Notes: a model not told the origin generated them from the sequence alone. Shown: positions 11,343 through 22,115, numbered from the stretch's first letter. The stretch is DNA of 64,000 nucleotides from Streptomyces ruber (GCF_014648075.1 NZ_BMQK01000004.1:438048-502047); one strand, 5' to 3'. Program-made: numbers and translations.

Positions 11343-12128
11343 GTGCAGCGCATCCGACTGCGTTACACCAAGCGCGGCCGCCTCCGGTTCACCAGCCACC
11401 GTGACTTCCAGCGCGCCTTCGAGCGCGCGTTGCGCCGCGCCGAGGTGCCCATGGCGTACTCGGCGGGGTTCACGCCGCACCCGAAGGTGTCGTACGCCAA
11501 TGCCGCACCCACCGGCACGGGCAGCGAGGCGGAGTACCTGGAGATCGCGCTCACCGAGGCGCGCGACCCCGACAAGCTGCGCGAACTGCTCGACGAGTCG
11601 CTGCCCGCCGGGCTCGACATCGTGGACGCGGTGGAGGCCCGCACCCCGGGCCTCGCCGACCGGCTCACCGCCTCCGTCTGGGAGCTGCGCCTCGACGGCG
11701 TGGATCCCGAGGAGGCCGGGCGCGCGGTGGCGGCCTTCGAGGCGGCCGAGACCGTGGAGGTCGAACGCCAGACCAAGAAGGGCATGCGGGCCTTCGACGC
11801 CCGCTCCGCCGTCGTGAGCCTCGGGCTGAGCCCGGAGACGCACAGTCTCCGGGCTGATAGGCCGACCGACCAGCCCTGTGCGATACTGCGCCTGGTTGTT
11901 CGGCACGTGACGCCTGCCGTACGACCCGACGACGTCCTGTCCGGTCTCCGTGCCGTGGCCGACCTGGCGCCGCCGGTCCCCGCAGCGGTGACCAGGCTGG
12001 CGCAGGGGCCGATCGATGCAGGGACCGGCACGGTGACCGACCCGCTCGCGCCCGACCGCGAGGCAGCGCCGCTTCTCGAGACGGCCGCTGCCGCCGCGAC
12101 GGCGCCGGCGCCGGAAGGTTCCGCGTAG
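11343..12128 (+). CDS. DUF2344 (TIGR03936) partner of the radical SAM protein
   Basis: The product is a 261-residue protein of the DUF2344 family, whose members are either fused to or encoded beside TIGR03960-type radical SAM proteins. It carries the family's opening RLRYTKRGRLRFTSHRDFQ and the GFTPHPKVSYANA stretch. The GTG at 11343 is the first standard start codon, but it has no good Shine-Dalgarno. An in-frame CTG at 11301 lies 10 nt after GAAGGA and 6 nt after the upstream stop, and would add 14 residues (LGKRQPEG...); that may be the true start. The Ala-rich C-terminus is low complexity. Function is unknown beyond the partnership. Confidence 0.88.
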   Translation: MQRIRLRYTKRGRLRFTSHRDFQRAFERALRRAEVPMAYSAGFTPHPKVSYANAAPTGTGSEAEYLEIALTEARDPDKLRELLDESLPAGLDIVDAVEARTPGLADRLTASVWELRLDGVDPEEAGRAVAAFEAAETVEVERQTKKGMRAFDARSAVVSLGLSPETHSLRADRPTDQPCAILRLVVRHVTPAVRPDDVLSGLRAVADLAPPVPAAVTRLAQGPIDAGTGTVTDPLAPDREAAPLLETAAAAATAPAPEGSA

Positions 12129-12371
12129 GGACGGACGTCACAGCGCCGCCCTCGGACTCGGGAGCCACCTGGGTCGGGCAGCGCACCGACCAGAAGACTT
12201 TCGCCAGGCCGTGCGTACATGGCGTACGGAACCGGCGAGACAGGACACGATGAGCTCCCGTGCGGCGCCCGCGCCCCGGACGGCGGCACCGCGCACCGCG
12301 CGAGCCGCGGACGTCACCGGCATCGCCGGGCCAGGCGCGGCGCCCGGGAGCCTGACGGGAGAACCGCCCGC
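12129..12371 (+). other. rne upstream region
   Basis: A 243-nt segment without a convincing gene. The rne frame remains open back to 12219, but codon choice and the Shine-Dalgarno GGGAGA at 12358-12363 favour the ATG at 12372. A long rne leader would be expected if this RNase controls its own mRNA, but no defined structure was identified. Confidence 0.4.
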
Positions 12372-15300
12372 ATGCTCGAAGAGAACGAATCCACCGAGGG
12401 TTCCGAACACAGCACCCCCAGCGACACCCTGCCGCCGCGCCGGCGCCGCCGTGCCGCGTCCCGTCCCGCGGGCCCGCCCGCGGTGAACGCCGAGACGCCG
12501 GCGGAGACGGTCACGCCGGCCATACCGCCTGCGCGGTCCGTCGACGAGTCGGCGACCGTCGAGGCGCCGCAGGACGTCGAGGCGGGGGAGACGGAAGAGA
12601 ACGAGGGAAGCGCGGTGGACGCGGAGACGTCCGCCGGCGTTCCCGCCGCCGAGAGCACCGAGAGCGCAGCCGCCCCGGCCGCCGGGCGTACGCGGCGCCG
12701 GGCGACGCGCCGTGCGTCGGCGCCCGCCGGTGCGCCCGCGACGGCGGAGACCGTGGTGCCCGCGGCCGCGACGGGCGACGAGTCCGCCGACGCGGCCGGT
12801 GCCTCGGCGGCCACCGAGCCGTCCGTCACCGCCGCGCCCACGGCCGACGGTGCTGCCGAGGAGGCCGCGCCCGCTCGTACGCGGCGCCGGGCCACGCGCC
12901 GTGCCTCGGCGCCCACCGGTGCGCCCAAGGCGACCGAGGCCGTTGAGGAGACGGTTCCGGCCGCGTCCGCCGCCGACGCCGAGGTGACTGCGGTCGCCGC
13001 CGAGGAGGCCGCGCCGCCTGCTCGTACGCGTCGTCGGGCCACGCGCCGGGTGTCCGCGCCCGCGACGGAGGCGGCTGCCGCCGAGCCGGCCGCCGCTGAG
13101 CCCGCGTCCGCCGCCGACGCCGAGGTGACTGCGGTCGCCGCCGAGGAGGCCGCGCCGCCTGCTCGCACGCGTCGTCGGGCCACGCGCCGGGTGTCCGCGC
13201 CCGCAGACGCGCCCGAGACGGCCGAGGCGGTCGCCCCGGCGGTGGAGGCGACGGAGCAGACCGCTCCCGCCGACGAGCCGGGCGAGACGGCCGAAGCTGC
13301 CGAGACGACCGAAGCTGCCGAGACGACCGAGGCTGCCGAGTCGGCCGCGCCCCGGCGTGCGCGCCGTCGCGCCACGCGGCGGGTGTCCGCGCCCGTCGGC
13401 ACGCCCGAGACGGCCGGTGCCGCCGAGGAGCGCACGGAGGCGCCCGCTTCCGCCGCCGAACAGACCACGGGCGAGACCACCACCGGGACCGGGTCCGCCC
13501 CCGCCGTGGTGGCCCGGGAGGAGCAGCCCGCCCCCGCGGCCGAGTCCGGTGACGCCGCTCCGCGCCGGGGCCGCCGCCGTGCCGTGCGCAAGGCCGCCGG
13601 CGGTTTCTCCGAGCCCGCGCCCCGGCGCGGCGCCGGTGACAACGGCGAGAGCGCACCCCGGCCCGCGCGCCCCGCGGTCGCCGTGTTCCAGCCGCCCGTG
13701 TTCGCCGAGCCGATGTTCCAGACCCCGGAGCGGGCCGCCGCCGCGGCGGCGGCCGAGGCCGCCGGAGCCGCCGCCCGGACCGACGAGGAGGCCCCCGGGA
13801 CGGAGCCCGTCGCGCAGGTCGCCGAGGAGGACGGCACCGGCTCCCGCCGCCGTCGCCGTCGGCGCGCCGCCGAGGAGGAGACCCCGGCCGCGACCGCCGA
13901 CGTGGCGGAGGAGACCGAGGACGACGGGGAGACGGACGGGACGGACGACACGGCCGAGGGCGGCGCCGCCGACTCCGACGCCGATGCGGACTTCGACGCC
14001 GACGACCACGACGGCGAGGACACCGGTTCGCGCCGTCGCCGTCGCCGCGGTGGCCGTCGCCGTCGCCGGGGCGAGTCCGCCGAGGCGGAGGGCGAGTCCC
14101 GCGAGGACGGGGAGCGCGCGGCCGAGCAGGCCGCGCAGGACGCCGAGGACACCGCCGAGCAGTTCGCGGAGGACGCGGCGGACGCCGAGGAGACGGGCGA
14201 CGACCGGCACGCCGACGACCACGCCGGCGGCTCCAGCAGCAGCCGTCGCCGTCGTCGCCGCCGTCGCCGCGCCGGTGACTCGGCCGTCGACACCGAGCCC
14301 GGTGACGGCGACCCGGAGCGCACGGTCGTCAAGGTGCGCGAGCCGCGCAAGAAGGACGACCACGGCACCGGTTCGGACGAGGTGCAGTCCATCAAGGGCT
14401 CCACGCGTCTGGAGGCCAAGAAGCAGCGCCGCCGCGAGGGCCGTGAGCAGGGCCGCCGCCGGGTGCCGATCATCACCGAGGCCGAGTTCCTGGCCCGCCG
14501 CGAGGCCGTCGAGCGCGTCATGGTCGTCCGCCAGAACGGCGACCGCACGCAGATCGGCGTCCTCGAGGACAACGTGCTCGTCGAGCACTACGTCAACAAG
14601 GAGCAGTCGACCTCGTACGTCGGCAACGTCTACCTCGGCAAGGTGCAGAACGTCCTGCCGTCGATGGAGGCCGCCTTCATCGACATCGGCAAGGGCCGCA
14701 ACGCCGTGCTGTACGCCGGTGAGGTGAACTTCGAGGCGCTCGGCATGGCCAACGGCCCGCGGCGCATCGAGTCCGCGCTGAAGTCCGGCCAGTCCGTCCT
14801 CGTCCAGGTGACGAAGGACCCCATCGGGCACAAGGGCGCGCGTCTGACCAGCCAGGTCTCCCTCCCGGGCCGGTACCTCGTGTACGTCCCCGAGGGCTCG
14901 ATGACCGGCATCAGCCGCAAGCTGCCCGACACCGAGCGCGCCCGGCTGAAGACCATCCTCAAGAAGATCGTCCCCGAGGACGCGGGCGTCATCGTGCGCA
15001 CCGCCGCCGAGGGCGCGAGCGAGGACGAGCTGCGCCGCGACGTCGAACGGCTGCAGGCGCAGTGGGAGGACATCCAGAAGAAGGCGAAGAGCGGCAACGC
15101 CCCGACCCTGCTGTACGGCGAGCCGGACATGACCGTCCGGGTCGTCCGCGACATCTTCAACGAGGACTTCTCCAAGGTCGTCGTCAGCGGTGACGAGGCG
15201 TGGCAGACCATCCACGGCTACGTCTCGCACGTGGCGCCCGACCTGGCCGACCGCCTGTCCAAGTGGACGAGCGAGGTCGACGTCTTCGCCACGTACCGGA

Positions 15301-16955
15301 TCGACGAGCAGCTCGCCAAGGCGCTGGACCGCAAGGTCTGGCTGCCCAGCGGCGGCTCGCTGGTGATCGACCGGACCGAGGCGATGGTCGTCGTCGACGT
15401 CAACACCGGCAAGTTCACCGGTCAGGGCGGCAACCTCGAGGAGACCGTCACCAGGAACAACCTGGAGGCGGCCGAGGAGATCGTGCGCCAGCTCCGGCTG
15501 CGCGACCTCGGCGGCATCATCGTCATCGACTTCATCGACATGGTGCTGGAGTCCAACCGGGACCTGGTGCTGCGGCGCCTGCTGGAGTGCCTGGGCCGGG
15601 ACCGTACGAAGCACCAGGTCGCCGAGGTCACCTCGCTGGGCCTGGTGCAGATGACCCGCAAGCGCGTCGGACAGGGGCTGTTGGAGTCCTTCTCCGAGAC
15701 CTGTGTCCACTGCAACGGGCGCGGCGTCATCGTGCACATGGAGCAGGCGTCCGCCGCGGGCGGTGGCGGCAAGCGCCGCAAGCGGGGACGCGGAGGTGCC
15801 GAGCACACGCACGAGCACGCGCACGAGCACGAGGCCGCCGCGGAGGCCGTGACCGCCGCGACCACGGAGCCCTCGGGCACCGCGGAGGCCAAGGAGAGCG
15901 CGGCCGGGACGGTCGCCGAGGAGACCGCCGAGCCGGCTGGTGCTTCCGAGGCACCCGTCACGCAGCCCCTGGCGGACGCCTTCGCGCCCGACGAGGAGCT
16001 GTACAGCAGCGTCGCCGAGGCGGAGGCCGCGGCAGCGCGCGGACGCAACCGGCGCCGGTCCGGCCGGCGGGTGTCGGCACCCGCGGGCTCGCCCAAGGGC
16101 GACCGTGCCAAGGGCAGGACCGAGCCGGAGGACGGGACCGCCGAGGTCCGGGCGCCGAAGTCGCGCGAGGCCGCCGAGGCGGAGCCCGTCGCAATCGAGG
16201 ACCCCGTGGTGGAGACGCCGCCGTCCGTGGTGGGCGACCAGCCTGCGAGCAAGGCGGACAAGGCGGACGGGACGGTGGCCGGGGAGACCGCTGCCGCCGA
16301 GGACCGGGCCGAGGCCGCGCCCAAGGGGCGTACGCGCCGGCGGGCGACCCGCAAGGCGACGGCCCCCGCGGGTGCGCCCCCGGCGGAGGACGCCGTGGTG
16401 ACGGTCACGGAGCCGGCGACGGCTCCCGAGCCCCGGCCCGCGACGGAGCCGGTGCCGGAGACGGTGCCGGTCCCGGAGGCGGCGCCGGAAGCGGTGACCG
16501 CGTCCGCTCCCGCGGAGAGCGCGGCCCCCGCCCGGCCCCGCCGGCGTGCGGTCCGCAAGGCGGCCGCGCCGACCGCGCCCGAGGACACGGCGGTCGTCGT
16601 GGTGCCGTCCGCTTCCGCCGAGGCTCCGGCCGACGCACCTGCCGACGCGCCCGCCGATGCTCCTGAGGGAGCGGCGGCGGACGCACCGGCGGAGGCTCCG
16701 GCGGAGGAGGCCGCGCCGGTGAAGAAGACCGCGCGGAAGACCGCCGCCAAGAAGGCCACGGCCAAGAAGGCGACGACGAAGAAGGCCGCCGCCAAGAAGA
16801 CGACGGCGGCCAAGAAGACGACGGCGAAGAAGACCACGGCCAAGAAGACGACCGCCAAGAAGGCGACGTCGAAGAAGGCCGTGTCGAAGAAGACCGCGGC
16901 GGCGGAGCAGACGTCCGCCACGGTCACGGCCTCGGCGTCGTCCGACGAGGGCTGA
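12372..16955 (+). CDS. rne: ribonuclease E/G family endoribonuclease
   Basis: The product is an RNase E/G endoribonuclease of 1527 residues that cuts single-stranded RNA in mRNA decay and RNA processing. The catalytic core lies in the middle, as in other streptomycete enzymes: an S1 domain at about 715-790, DNase-I-like active site with Asp1009 ([10 protein letters not shown]) and Asp1053 (VIDFIDM), 44 residues apart, and the zinc-link CVHC at Cys1111/Cys1114. Long disordered arms flank it. The N-terminal ~700 residues alternate acidic blocks with about six Arg-rich motifs such as [13 protein letters not shown]; the C-terminal arm has three more, a His-rich patch, and a Lys/Thr/Ala repeat tail at about 1450-1512. 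The arms probably bind RNA and partners such as PNPase. A strong terminator follows. Confidence 0.95.
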   Translation: MLEENESTEGSEHSTPSDTLPPRRRRRAASRPAGPPAVNAETPAETVTPAIPPARSVDESATVEAPQDVEAGETEENEGSAVDAETSAGVPAAESTESAAAPAAGRTRRRATRRASAPAGAPATAETVVPAAATGDESADAAGASAATEPSVTAAPTADGAAEEAAPARTRRRATRRASAPTGAPKATEAVEETVPAASAADAEVTAVAAEEAAPPARTRRRATRRVSAPATEAAAAEPAAAEPASAADAEVTAVAAEEAAPPARTRRRATRRVSAPADAPETAEAVAPAVEATEQTAPADEPGETAEAAETTEAAETTEAAESAAPRRARRRATRRVSAPVGTPETAGAAEERTEAPASAAEQTTGETTTGTGSAPAVVAREEQPAPAAESGDAAPRRGRRRAVRKAAGGFSEPAPRRGAGDNGESAPRPARPAVAVFQPPVFAEPMFQTPERAAAAAAAEAAGAAARTDEEAPGTEPVAQVAEEDGTGSRRRRRRRAAEEETPAATADVAEETEDDGETDGTDDTAEGGAADSDADADFDADDHDGEDTGSRRRRRRGGRRRRRGESAEAEGESREDGERAAEQAAQDAEDTAEQFAEDAADAEETGDDRHADDHAGGSSSSRRRRRRRRRAGDSAVDTEPGDGDPERTVVKVREPRKKDDHGTGSDEVQSIKGSTRLEAKKQRRREGREQGRRRVPIITEAEFLARREAVERVMVVRQNGDRTQIGVLEDNVLVEHYVNKEQSTSYVGNVYLGKVQNVLPSMEAAFIDIGKGRNAVLYAGEVNFEALGMANGPRRIESALKSGQSVLVQVTKDPIGHKGARLTSQVSLPGRYLVYVPEGSMTGISRKLPDTERARLKTILKKIVPEDAGVIVRTAAEGASEDELRRDVERLQAQWEDIQKKAKSGNAPTLLYGEPDMTVRVVRDIFNEDFSKVVVSGDEAWQTIHGYVSHVAPDLADRLSKWTSEVDVFATYRIDEQLAKALDRKVWLPSGGSLVIDRTEAMVVVDVNTGKFTGQGGNLEETVTRNNLEAAEEIVRQLRLRDLGGIIVIDFIDMVLESNRDLVLRRLLECLGRDRTKHQVAEVTSLGLVQMTRKRVGQGLLESFSETCVHCNGRGVIVHMEQASAAGGGGKRRKRGRGGAEHTHEHAHEHEAAAEAVTAATTEPSGTAEAKESAAGTVAEETAEPAGASEAPVTQPLADAFAPDEELYSSVAEAEAAAARGRNRRRSGRRVSAPAGSPKGDRAKGRTEPEDGTAEVRAPKSREAAEAEPVAIEDPVVETPPSVVGDQPASKADKADGTVAGETAAAEDRAEAAPKGRTRRRATRKATAPAGAPPAEDAVVTVTEPATAPEPRPATEPVPETVPVPEAAPEAVTASAPAESAAPARPRRRAVRKAAAPTAPEDTAVVVVPSASAEAPADAPADAPADAPEGAAADAPAEAPAEEAAPVKKTARKTAAKKATAKKATTKKAAAKKTTAAKKTTAKKTTAKKTTAKKATSKKAVSKKTAAAEQTSATVTASASSDEG
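12963..13204 (+). repeat. 101-bp direct duplication inside rne
   Basis: Bases 12963-13063 and 13104-13204 match over 101 bp with one visible difference (GTA/GCA), giving a 141-bp period that preserves the frame. It duplicates an acidic block plus one Arg-rich motif of the N-terminal arm. Confidence 0.85.
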
Positions 16956-16991
16956 CCCTCCCGGTCCCGGCCGGCTCCGCGGGAGCCGGTG

Positions 16992-17038
16992 ACCGGTGCC
17001 CCGGTCCGGTGGTTCGTCCACCGGACCGGGGCACCGGT
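16992..17038 (+). terminator. rne terminator
   Basis: A perfect 21-bp stem (16992-17012 with 17018-17038) closed by the 5-nt loop TTCGT, starting about 36 nt after the rne stop. Confidence 0.9.
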
Positions 17039-17131
17039 GTGTCGGCCCCGGTGCGCGCCGGGAGCGGGCGGGTAGAGTCCCGTGCGCTGCTTGCGACCCT
17101 TGCACCCGGCCCGGGACGGAGAGTGGACCGC

Positions 17132-18480
17132 ATGGCGTGCGTGCACCGGAGAGACAGCGGGCGGCGGCGCGCCGCGAAGCCGTTCACGGCCGGACGGCGG
17201 GCGGTGGCGCTGACGGCGGTGCTGTCGGCGGCCTGGCTGCAGACCGCGGCCTCGGCGGGCACCGCGCGGGCCGTGGAGGCGCCCGGCCGGGCCGAGGGGC
17301 CCCTCTTCAACGATCCGCTGGGCACCCGTGCCGAGCGCTACGCCATCCGTACGCGACTGCTGGAACTGACCGGCGCGGCGCTGCCCGGCTCGACCGTCAC
17401 GGTGGCCGTGTACCACCTGTGGGAGACCACGGTCGCCGACGCGCTCGCCGCCGCCGCGGCGCGGGGCGTGCACGTGCGGGTGCTCCTGGACGGGTCCAGT
17501 GTCACCGACCGGCCGGCGAACACGGCGTACCGGAGACTGGCCGCGGCGCTCGGCACGGACCGCCGGAAGAGGTCGTACGTCGCCACCTGTCCCGCGGACA
17601 GGTCGTGCCTCGGTGACCCCCGGTACGGCAAATCATGCACAACAAGTTCTGGCTGTTCTCGGCGGTGAAGGGGGCCAGGAACGTCGTCGTGCAGACCACG
17701 TCCAACTCGACGCCCTCCGCGCACACCCGGTTCTTCAACGACGCCCTGGTGCTGCCGGACAACCCGGCGATGTACGGCGCCTACGCGCACCACTTCGACA
17801 CGATGGTCGCCGGGGACTGGAAGGCGTGGCGGTACCGGACGGCCGGCGGGCGGCCGTACCGGGCGTACTTCTTCCCCCGGGCCGGTGAGGGGCGCGACAC
17901 CGACACCGTGTTCTCGGTCCTCGACGACGTCACGTGCGTGTACCGGGACGGGGCGGGTGTCCGCCGGAGGACGTGGGTCCGGGTCGCGATCTTCAAGATC
18001 ACCCGGCTGGCGGTCGCCGCGAAGCTGGTCTCGCTGCGGCGGGCCGGCTGTCACGTGAGCGTCGTGTACGCCGAGTCGGACAGTGCGGGGAGCAGCGACG
18101 GCACCAAGGGCACGTGGGAGAAGCTGCACTCACCCGGCGGGCCCACCGTGCGGTGCCACCACGACGACCGGGACCCGCTGCACCCCGGACGGCGGCTCAC
18201 CACGCCGTACGTCGTCCACTCGAAGTACCTCCTCGTCGACGGGGTGTACGACGGGGCGCGCGACCGGCTCGTTCTCACCGGCTCCGGCAACTACACCGGT
18301 CCCGCGCTGCGCGAGAACGACGAGGTGATCGTCAAGGTGGACGACGACACCGTGCACGGCCTGTACCGGGCTCATTTCGACCGGGTGGTGCGGGCCGCCC
18401 ACCCCGGCACGGCGGACGGCACGCCCCTGTGCAGGGGAGTGAGGCCACTGCCCACGGACGGGGAGAGGGCGCGGAGGTGA
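17132..18480 (+). pseudogene. secreted phospholipase D-like protein, frameshifted
   Basis: Two consecutive frames together make one phospholipase D-like protein. Frame one (17132-17668) starts with a basic segment and signal-like stretch (AVALTAVLSAAWLQTAASAGTA is the hydrophobic core region) and enters the first half of the fold. Frame two (17635-18480) resumes with the first HKD-type motif HNKFWLFS and ends with the second, HSKYLLVD. The join lies at 17628-17634, where GGC AAA TCA TGC would become GGC AAA ATC ATG CAC with one extra A, restoring the motif. So a single A appears to be missing; this is either real inactivation or a sequencing error. ATG 17132 has GGAGAG 9 nt upstream. The first motif has Ser where the Asp of HKD is expected. 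Confidence 0.8.
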
Positions 18481-18506
18481 GCGCCGACGGGCGCGGCCGG
18501 CTCGGT

Positions 18507-18536
18507 TTGACCCGTTCGGCGCAGGCCCCGTACTCT
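18507..18536 (+). promoter_or_regulatory. rplU-rpmA promoter
   Basis: TTGACC at 18507-18512 and TACTCT at 18531-18536, separated by 18 nt, form a good housekeeping (HrdB-type) promoter. Transcription would start near 18543 and leave a leader of about 135 nt before rplU. Confidence 0.75.
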
Positions 18537-18677
18537 TGACCCTCGGCGTGTCCGCTGACATGCCACATCCCCGTAAACCTCTTCCTCCCGGGCGCCGGGC
18601 GCCGTGGGAGAGGCCGACCGCGTGCCGGACGGCTGGACTGCGGGGGTGCCGTTCCCGAGCGAGAGAGTGAGATCCGC

Positions 18678-18998
18678 GTGTACGCCATCGTGCGCAGCGG
18701 TGGTCGCCAGCACAAGGTTGCTGTCGGCGACATCGTCGAGGTTGACAAGATTTCCACCGCCAAGGTTGGCGACACGGTCGAGCTCTCGACCCTGCTCGTT
18801 GTCGACGGCGACTCCGTGACCAGCGACCCGTGGGTGCTGGCCGGGATCAAGGTCCAGGCCGAGGTCGTGGACCACCACAAGGGCCAGAAGATCGACATTC
18901 TGCGCTACAAGAACAAGACGGGTTACCGCCGTCGTCAGGGCCACCGCCAGCAGTACACGGCGATCAAGGTCACTGAGATCCCCGCGGCTGCGAAGTAA
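18678..18998 (+). CDS. rplU: 50S ribosomal protein L21
   Basis: Ribosomal protein L21, 106 residues, a primary 23S rRNA binder of the large subunit. The sequence begins [14 protein letters not shown], the characteristic L21 N-terminus, and ends with the basic [16 protein letters not shown] region. It starts with GTG. It precedes rpmA by 14 nt, the nearly universal L21-L27 order, and shares the promoter at 18507. The ~135-nt leader leaves room for ribosomal protein feedback control, but no specific structure is evident. Confidence 0.98.
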   Translation: MYAIVRSGGRQHKVAVGDIVEVDKISTAKVGDTVELSTLLVVDGDSVTSDPWVLAGIKVQAEVVDHHKGQKIDILRYKNKTGYRRRQGHRQQYTAIKVTEIPAAAK

Positions 18999-19012
18999 GG
19001 GACTGAGGAGAC

Positions 19013-19267
19013 ATGGCACACAAGAAGGGCGCATCGTCCACCCGGAACGGTCGCGACTCCAACGCTCAGCGGCTCGGCGTGAAGCGCTTCGGCGGTCAGG
19101 TCGTCAGCGCCGGTGAGATCCTGGTCCGCCAGCGCGGCACGCACTTCCACCCGGGCGCGGGCGTCGGCCGTGGCGGCGACGACACGCTGTTCGCGCTGCA
19201 GGCCGGTTCGGTGCAGTTCGGCACCGCCCGTGGCCGCAAGGTCGTGAACATCGTCCCGGTCGCCTGA
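19013..19267 (+). CDS. rpmA: 50S ribosomal protein L27
   Basis: Ribosomal protein L27, 84 residues, whose N-terminal tail reaches the peptidyl transferase centre. The N-terminus [16 protein letters not shown] is the mature form without the cleavable extension found in Firmicutes. It has a clear GAGGAG Shine-Dalgarno and follows rplU by 14 nt. A bulged hairpin immediately after it ends the operon before obg. Confidence 0.98.
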   Translation: MAHKKGASSTRNGRDSNAQRLGVKRFGGQVVSAGEILVRQRGTHFHPGAGVGRGGDDTLFALQAGSVQFGTARGRKVVNIVPVA

Positions 19268-19282
19268 CCGGACGCATCACCT

Positions 19283-19330
19283 CGCGAGGCGGACCTCACT
19301 TCCCGGGCCGGGAAGTGGGTCCGCCTCGCG
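19283..19330 (+). terminator. rplU-rpmA terminator
   Basis: A stem of about 23 bp with a single bulged T (19283-19306 with 19308-19330) located 16 nt after the rpmA stop. Confidence 0.8.
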
Positions 19331-19403
19331 CGTGTTAGTACGGGTGAGCCAAGAGCTGGACCCGTAACCCCGTAACTCACCGAACGTGCTGGAGGCACCT
19401 CAC

Positions 19404-20843
19404 ATGACCACCTTCGTGGACCGCGTCGAGCTCCATGTCGCCGCGGGTAACGGAGGCCACGGCTGTGCCTCCGTGCACCGGGAGAAGTTCAAGCCGCTGG
19501 GCGGCCCCGACGGGGGCAACGGCGGCCGTGGCGGCGACGTGATCCTGGTCGTCGACCAGTCGGTCACCACGCTGCTCGACTACCACCACTCCCCGCACCG
19601 CAAGGCCACCAACGGCAAGCCCGGCGAGGGCGGCAACCGCTCCGGCAAGGACGGGCAGGACCTGATCCTCCCCGTGCCGGACGGGACCGTCGTGCTGGAC
19701 AAGGCGGGCAACGTCCTCGCGGACCTCGTCGGCCACGGCACCTCGTACGTGGCCGCGGAGGGCGGCCGCGGCGGCCTCGGGAACGCGGCGCTGGCCTCCG
19801 CCCGGCGCAAGGCCCCCGGCTTCGCCCTGCTCGGCGTGCCGGGCGACGTCCAGGACGTCGTCCTGGAGCTGAAGACCGTGGCCGACGTCGCGCTGGTGGG
19901 CTACCCCAGCGCCGGCAAGTCCTCGCTGATCTCCGTGCTCTCCGCCGCCAAGCCGAAGATCGCGGACTACCCGTTCACGACGCTCGTGCCGAACCTGGGC
20001 GTGGTCACCGCGGGCTCCACCGTCTTCACGGTCGCCGACGTGCCGGGCCTCATCCCGGGCGCCAGCCAGGGCCGGGGCCTCGGCCTGGAGTTCCTGCGGC
20101 ACGTGGAGCGCTGCAGCGTGCTCGTGCACGTACTGGACACGGCGACGCTGGAGTCCGACCGCGACCCCGTCTCCGACCTCGACGTCATCGAGGAGGAGCT
20201 GAAGAGCTACGGCGGGCTCGGCGACCGCCCGCGCATCGTCGTCCTCAACAAGATCGACGTGCCGGACGGCAAGGACCTCGCCGAGATGGTGCGGCCGGAC
20301 CTGGAGGCGCGGGGCTACCGGGTCTTCGAGGTGTCGGCGGTCGCGCACACCGGGCTGAAGGAGCTGTCGTTCGCGCTCGCCGACCTGGTGGCCACGGCAC
20401 GCGCGGCCAGGCCGAAGGAGGAGGCGACCCGGATCGTCATCCGCCCGAAGGCGGTCGACGACGCGGGATTCACCGTGGTCCGCGAGGACGACGGCTTGTT
20501 CCGCGTGCGCGGCGAGAAGCCGGAGCGCTGGGTGCGCCAGACCGACTTCAACAACGACGAGGCCGTGGGCTACCTCGCCGACCGGCTGAACCGCCTCGGT
20601 GTCGAGGAGGAGCTGATGAAGGCGGGCGCCCGCGGCGGCGACGGCGTCGCCATCGGTCCGGAGGAGAACGCCGTCGTCTTCGACTGGGAGCCCTCGGTCA
20701 TGGCCGGCGCGGAGATGCTCGGCCGGCGCGGCGAGGACCACCGCTTCGAGGCCCCGCGGCCCGCGGCCCAGCGCCGCAGGGACCGCGAGGCGGAGCGCGA
20801 CGAGGCGGAGCAGGCGTACCGGGGCTTCGACCCGTTCGAGTGA
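19404..20843 (+). CDS. obgE: GTPase Obg/CgtA
   Basis: Essential GTPase in late 50S assembly, linked to growth and sporulation control in Streptomyces. The 479-residue protein has the glycine-rich Obg domain (residues 1-158), a G domain with P-loop GYPSAGKSS near residue 166 and NKID recognition motif, and a C-terminal OCT domain. A charged Arg/Glu tail follows. ATG 19404 is preceded by GGAGG with 8-nt spacing; the in-frame ATG 18 nt upstream lies over the Shine-Dalgarno and is rejected. The stop codon opens four tandem TGACCG copies (20841-20864). It is convergent with the glycosyltransferase gene. Confidence 0.97.
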   Translation: MTTFVDRVELHVAAGNGGHGCASVHREKFKPLGGPDGGNGGRGGDVILVVDQSVTTLLDYHHSPHRKATNGKPGEGGNRSGKDGQDLILPVPDGTVVLDKAGNVLADLVGHGTSYVAAEGGRGGLGNAALASARRKAPGFALLGVPGDVQDVVLELKTVADVALVGYPSAGKSSLISVLSAAKPKIADYPFTTLVPNLGVVTAGSTVFTVADVPGLIPGASQGRGLGLEFLRHVERCSVLVHVLDTATLESDRDPVSDLDVIEEELKSYGGLGDRPRIVVLNKIDVPDGKDLAEMVRPDLEARGYRVFEVSAVAHTGLKELSFALADLVATARAARPKEEATRIVIRPKAVDDAGFTVVREDDGLFRVRGEKPERWVRQTDFNNDEAVGYLADRLNRLGVEEELMKAGARGGDGVAIGPEENAVVFDWEPSVMAGAEMLGRRGEDHRFEAPRPAAQRRRDREAERDEAEQAYRGFDPFE

Positions 20844-20883
20844 CCGTGACCGTGACCGTGACCGGGCCGCTGTCCGCGTGAAC

Positions 20884-20925
20884 GGTGGGGGGCGCCGCAC
20901 ACAGTCGTGTGCGGCGCCCCCCACC
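20884..20925. terminator. bidirectional terminator between obg and the glycosyltransferase gene
   Basis: A perfect 19-bp stem (20884-20902 with 20907-20925) and 4-nt loop between two converging genes. It can serve both strands. Confidence 0.88.
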
Positions 20926-20942
20926 CGTTACCGCGCGGCCGC

Positions 20943-22115
20943 TCAGCGCTCCAGGAACGCGAACAGCTCCTCCCAGCGGTCGGTGACGGCCTTCGGCGAG
21001 TACCGCTGGACGTTCTCCCGGGCGCGACGGCCCATGGTCTCCCGCAGCTCCGTGTCCGACATCAGCCGGCCGAGCTGCCCGGCCAGGTCGGTGATGTCGC
21101 CGGGACGGGCCAGCAGTCCGTCGACGCCGTCCTGGACGATCTCGCGGACGCCCGGGGCGCAGTCGAAGGCAGCGCACGGCACTCCGGTGGCCATCGCCTC
21201 CAGCAGGACCAGCGGGAAACCCTCGCCGCGCGAGGACTGCACGAAGACCGAGGAGCCGTGCAGGGCGCCGGGCACGTCGTCGGTCCGGCCCGCCCATTCC
21301 ACCGAGCTGATGAGGCCCAGCCGGGTGCACTGTCGCCTCAGTTCCGCCTCGTCGGGACCGGTGCCGTAGAGGCGCAGCCGCCAGCCGGGGTGGCCGGGCG
21401 CGACCTCGGCCCACGCGTCCAGCAGCATGTCCACGCCCTTCGCGTACTCGAGCCGGCCGATGCTGCACACCACCTTCTCGGTCAGCGGCGACGCGGTGTC
21501 CGGTACGAACGGCAGCGGGTTGGGCATGACGCCGACGTTGTTGAGCCCCCTGCCGACCCACAGGTCGGCGTCCTCCTGGGTGAGCAGCAGCAGGCGGTCC
21601 ACGTCCTTGTAGTACTTCTGGACGCGGCCGAACCGGGACGACCTGCGGGAGGACTCGAAGCTCTCGTGGCTCATGCCGATGACCGGGTGGCCCGCGGTGT
21701 CGGCCCGTGCGACCCACTCCATCGCCCACACCTGGGTCACCACGATCACGGCGCCGGGCCGGGCCTGCCGGAACATCGCGGACAGCCGCTCGACCGCCTG
21801 CCGCACCGACGCCTCGCGCGCGGCCTCGCGGCGGCGTGCCGCGAGGTCGGCCCGGTCGCGCAGGGTCCTCGGCCGCCACCGTCCCGGCGGCCGGACGGCG
21901 TGCAGGGTCACCGTCCGGAACGGCGGGGCGTCGCCCAGGTCCATGGGCACCCCGGCCGGCGCGATGCCGACGACGGTCACCCGGTGGCCGCGCTCGGCGA
22001 GCAGCGTCGCCATCTGTGTCTGCCAGCGGGCCACCCCGCCGAGTTCGTCGACCTCGTTGGCCACGAAGAAGATGTCGCGCTGTGCCGTCGTGCCGGTCGT
22101 GCTCGTCGTGCTCAT
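20943..22115 (-). CDS. GT4-family glycosyltransferase
   Basis: A retaining glycosyltransferase of the GT4/GT-B type, 390 residues, which transfers an activated sugar to a wall polymer or lipid carrier. The N-terminal half carries the VDELGGVARWQTQMA glycine loop and the C-terminal half the EGFPLVLLE (E-x7-E) donor-binding motif near residue 297. A possible target is the polymer made by the TagF-like genes beside it. Its start overlaps the end of the upstream gene by 4 nt (ATGA), so the two are co-translated. The exact sugar is unknown. Confidence 0.92.
   Translation of the reverse strand: MSTTSTTGTTAQRDIFFVANEVDELGGVARWQTQMATLLAERGHRVTVVGIAPAGVPMDLGDAPPFRTVTLHAVRPPGRWRPRTLRDRADLAARRREAAREASVRQAVERLSAMFRQARPGAVIVVTQVWAMEWVARADTAGHPVIGMSHESFESSRRSSRFGRVQKYYKDVDRLLLLTQEDADLWVGRGLNNVGVMPNPLPFVPDTASPLTEKVVCSIGRLEYAKGVDMLLDAWAEVAPGHPGWRLRLYGTGPDEAELRRQCTRLGLISSVEWAGRTDDVPGALHGSSVFVQSSRGEGFPLVLLEAMATGVPCAAFDCAPGVREIVQDGVDGLLARPGDITDLAGQLGRLMSDTELRETMGRRARENVQRYSPKAVTDRWEELFAFLER

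Noticed and set aside
12138-17105. Antisense 1655-residue reading frame covering rne
   Set aside because: It is the usual shadow frame of a GC-rich gene: Gly/Arg/Leu-rich with no domain, while rne on the other strand has clear catalytic motifs.
17009-17131. Upstream extension of the phospholipase D-like gene
   Set aside because: It would start inside the rne terminator stem; ATG 17132 has a Shine-Dalgarno.
20841-20864. Four TGACCG copies at the obg stop codon
   Set aside because: Short simple repeat that includes the stop codon; no reason to assign function.
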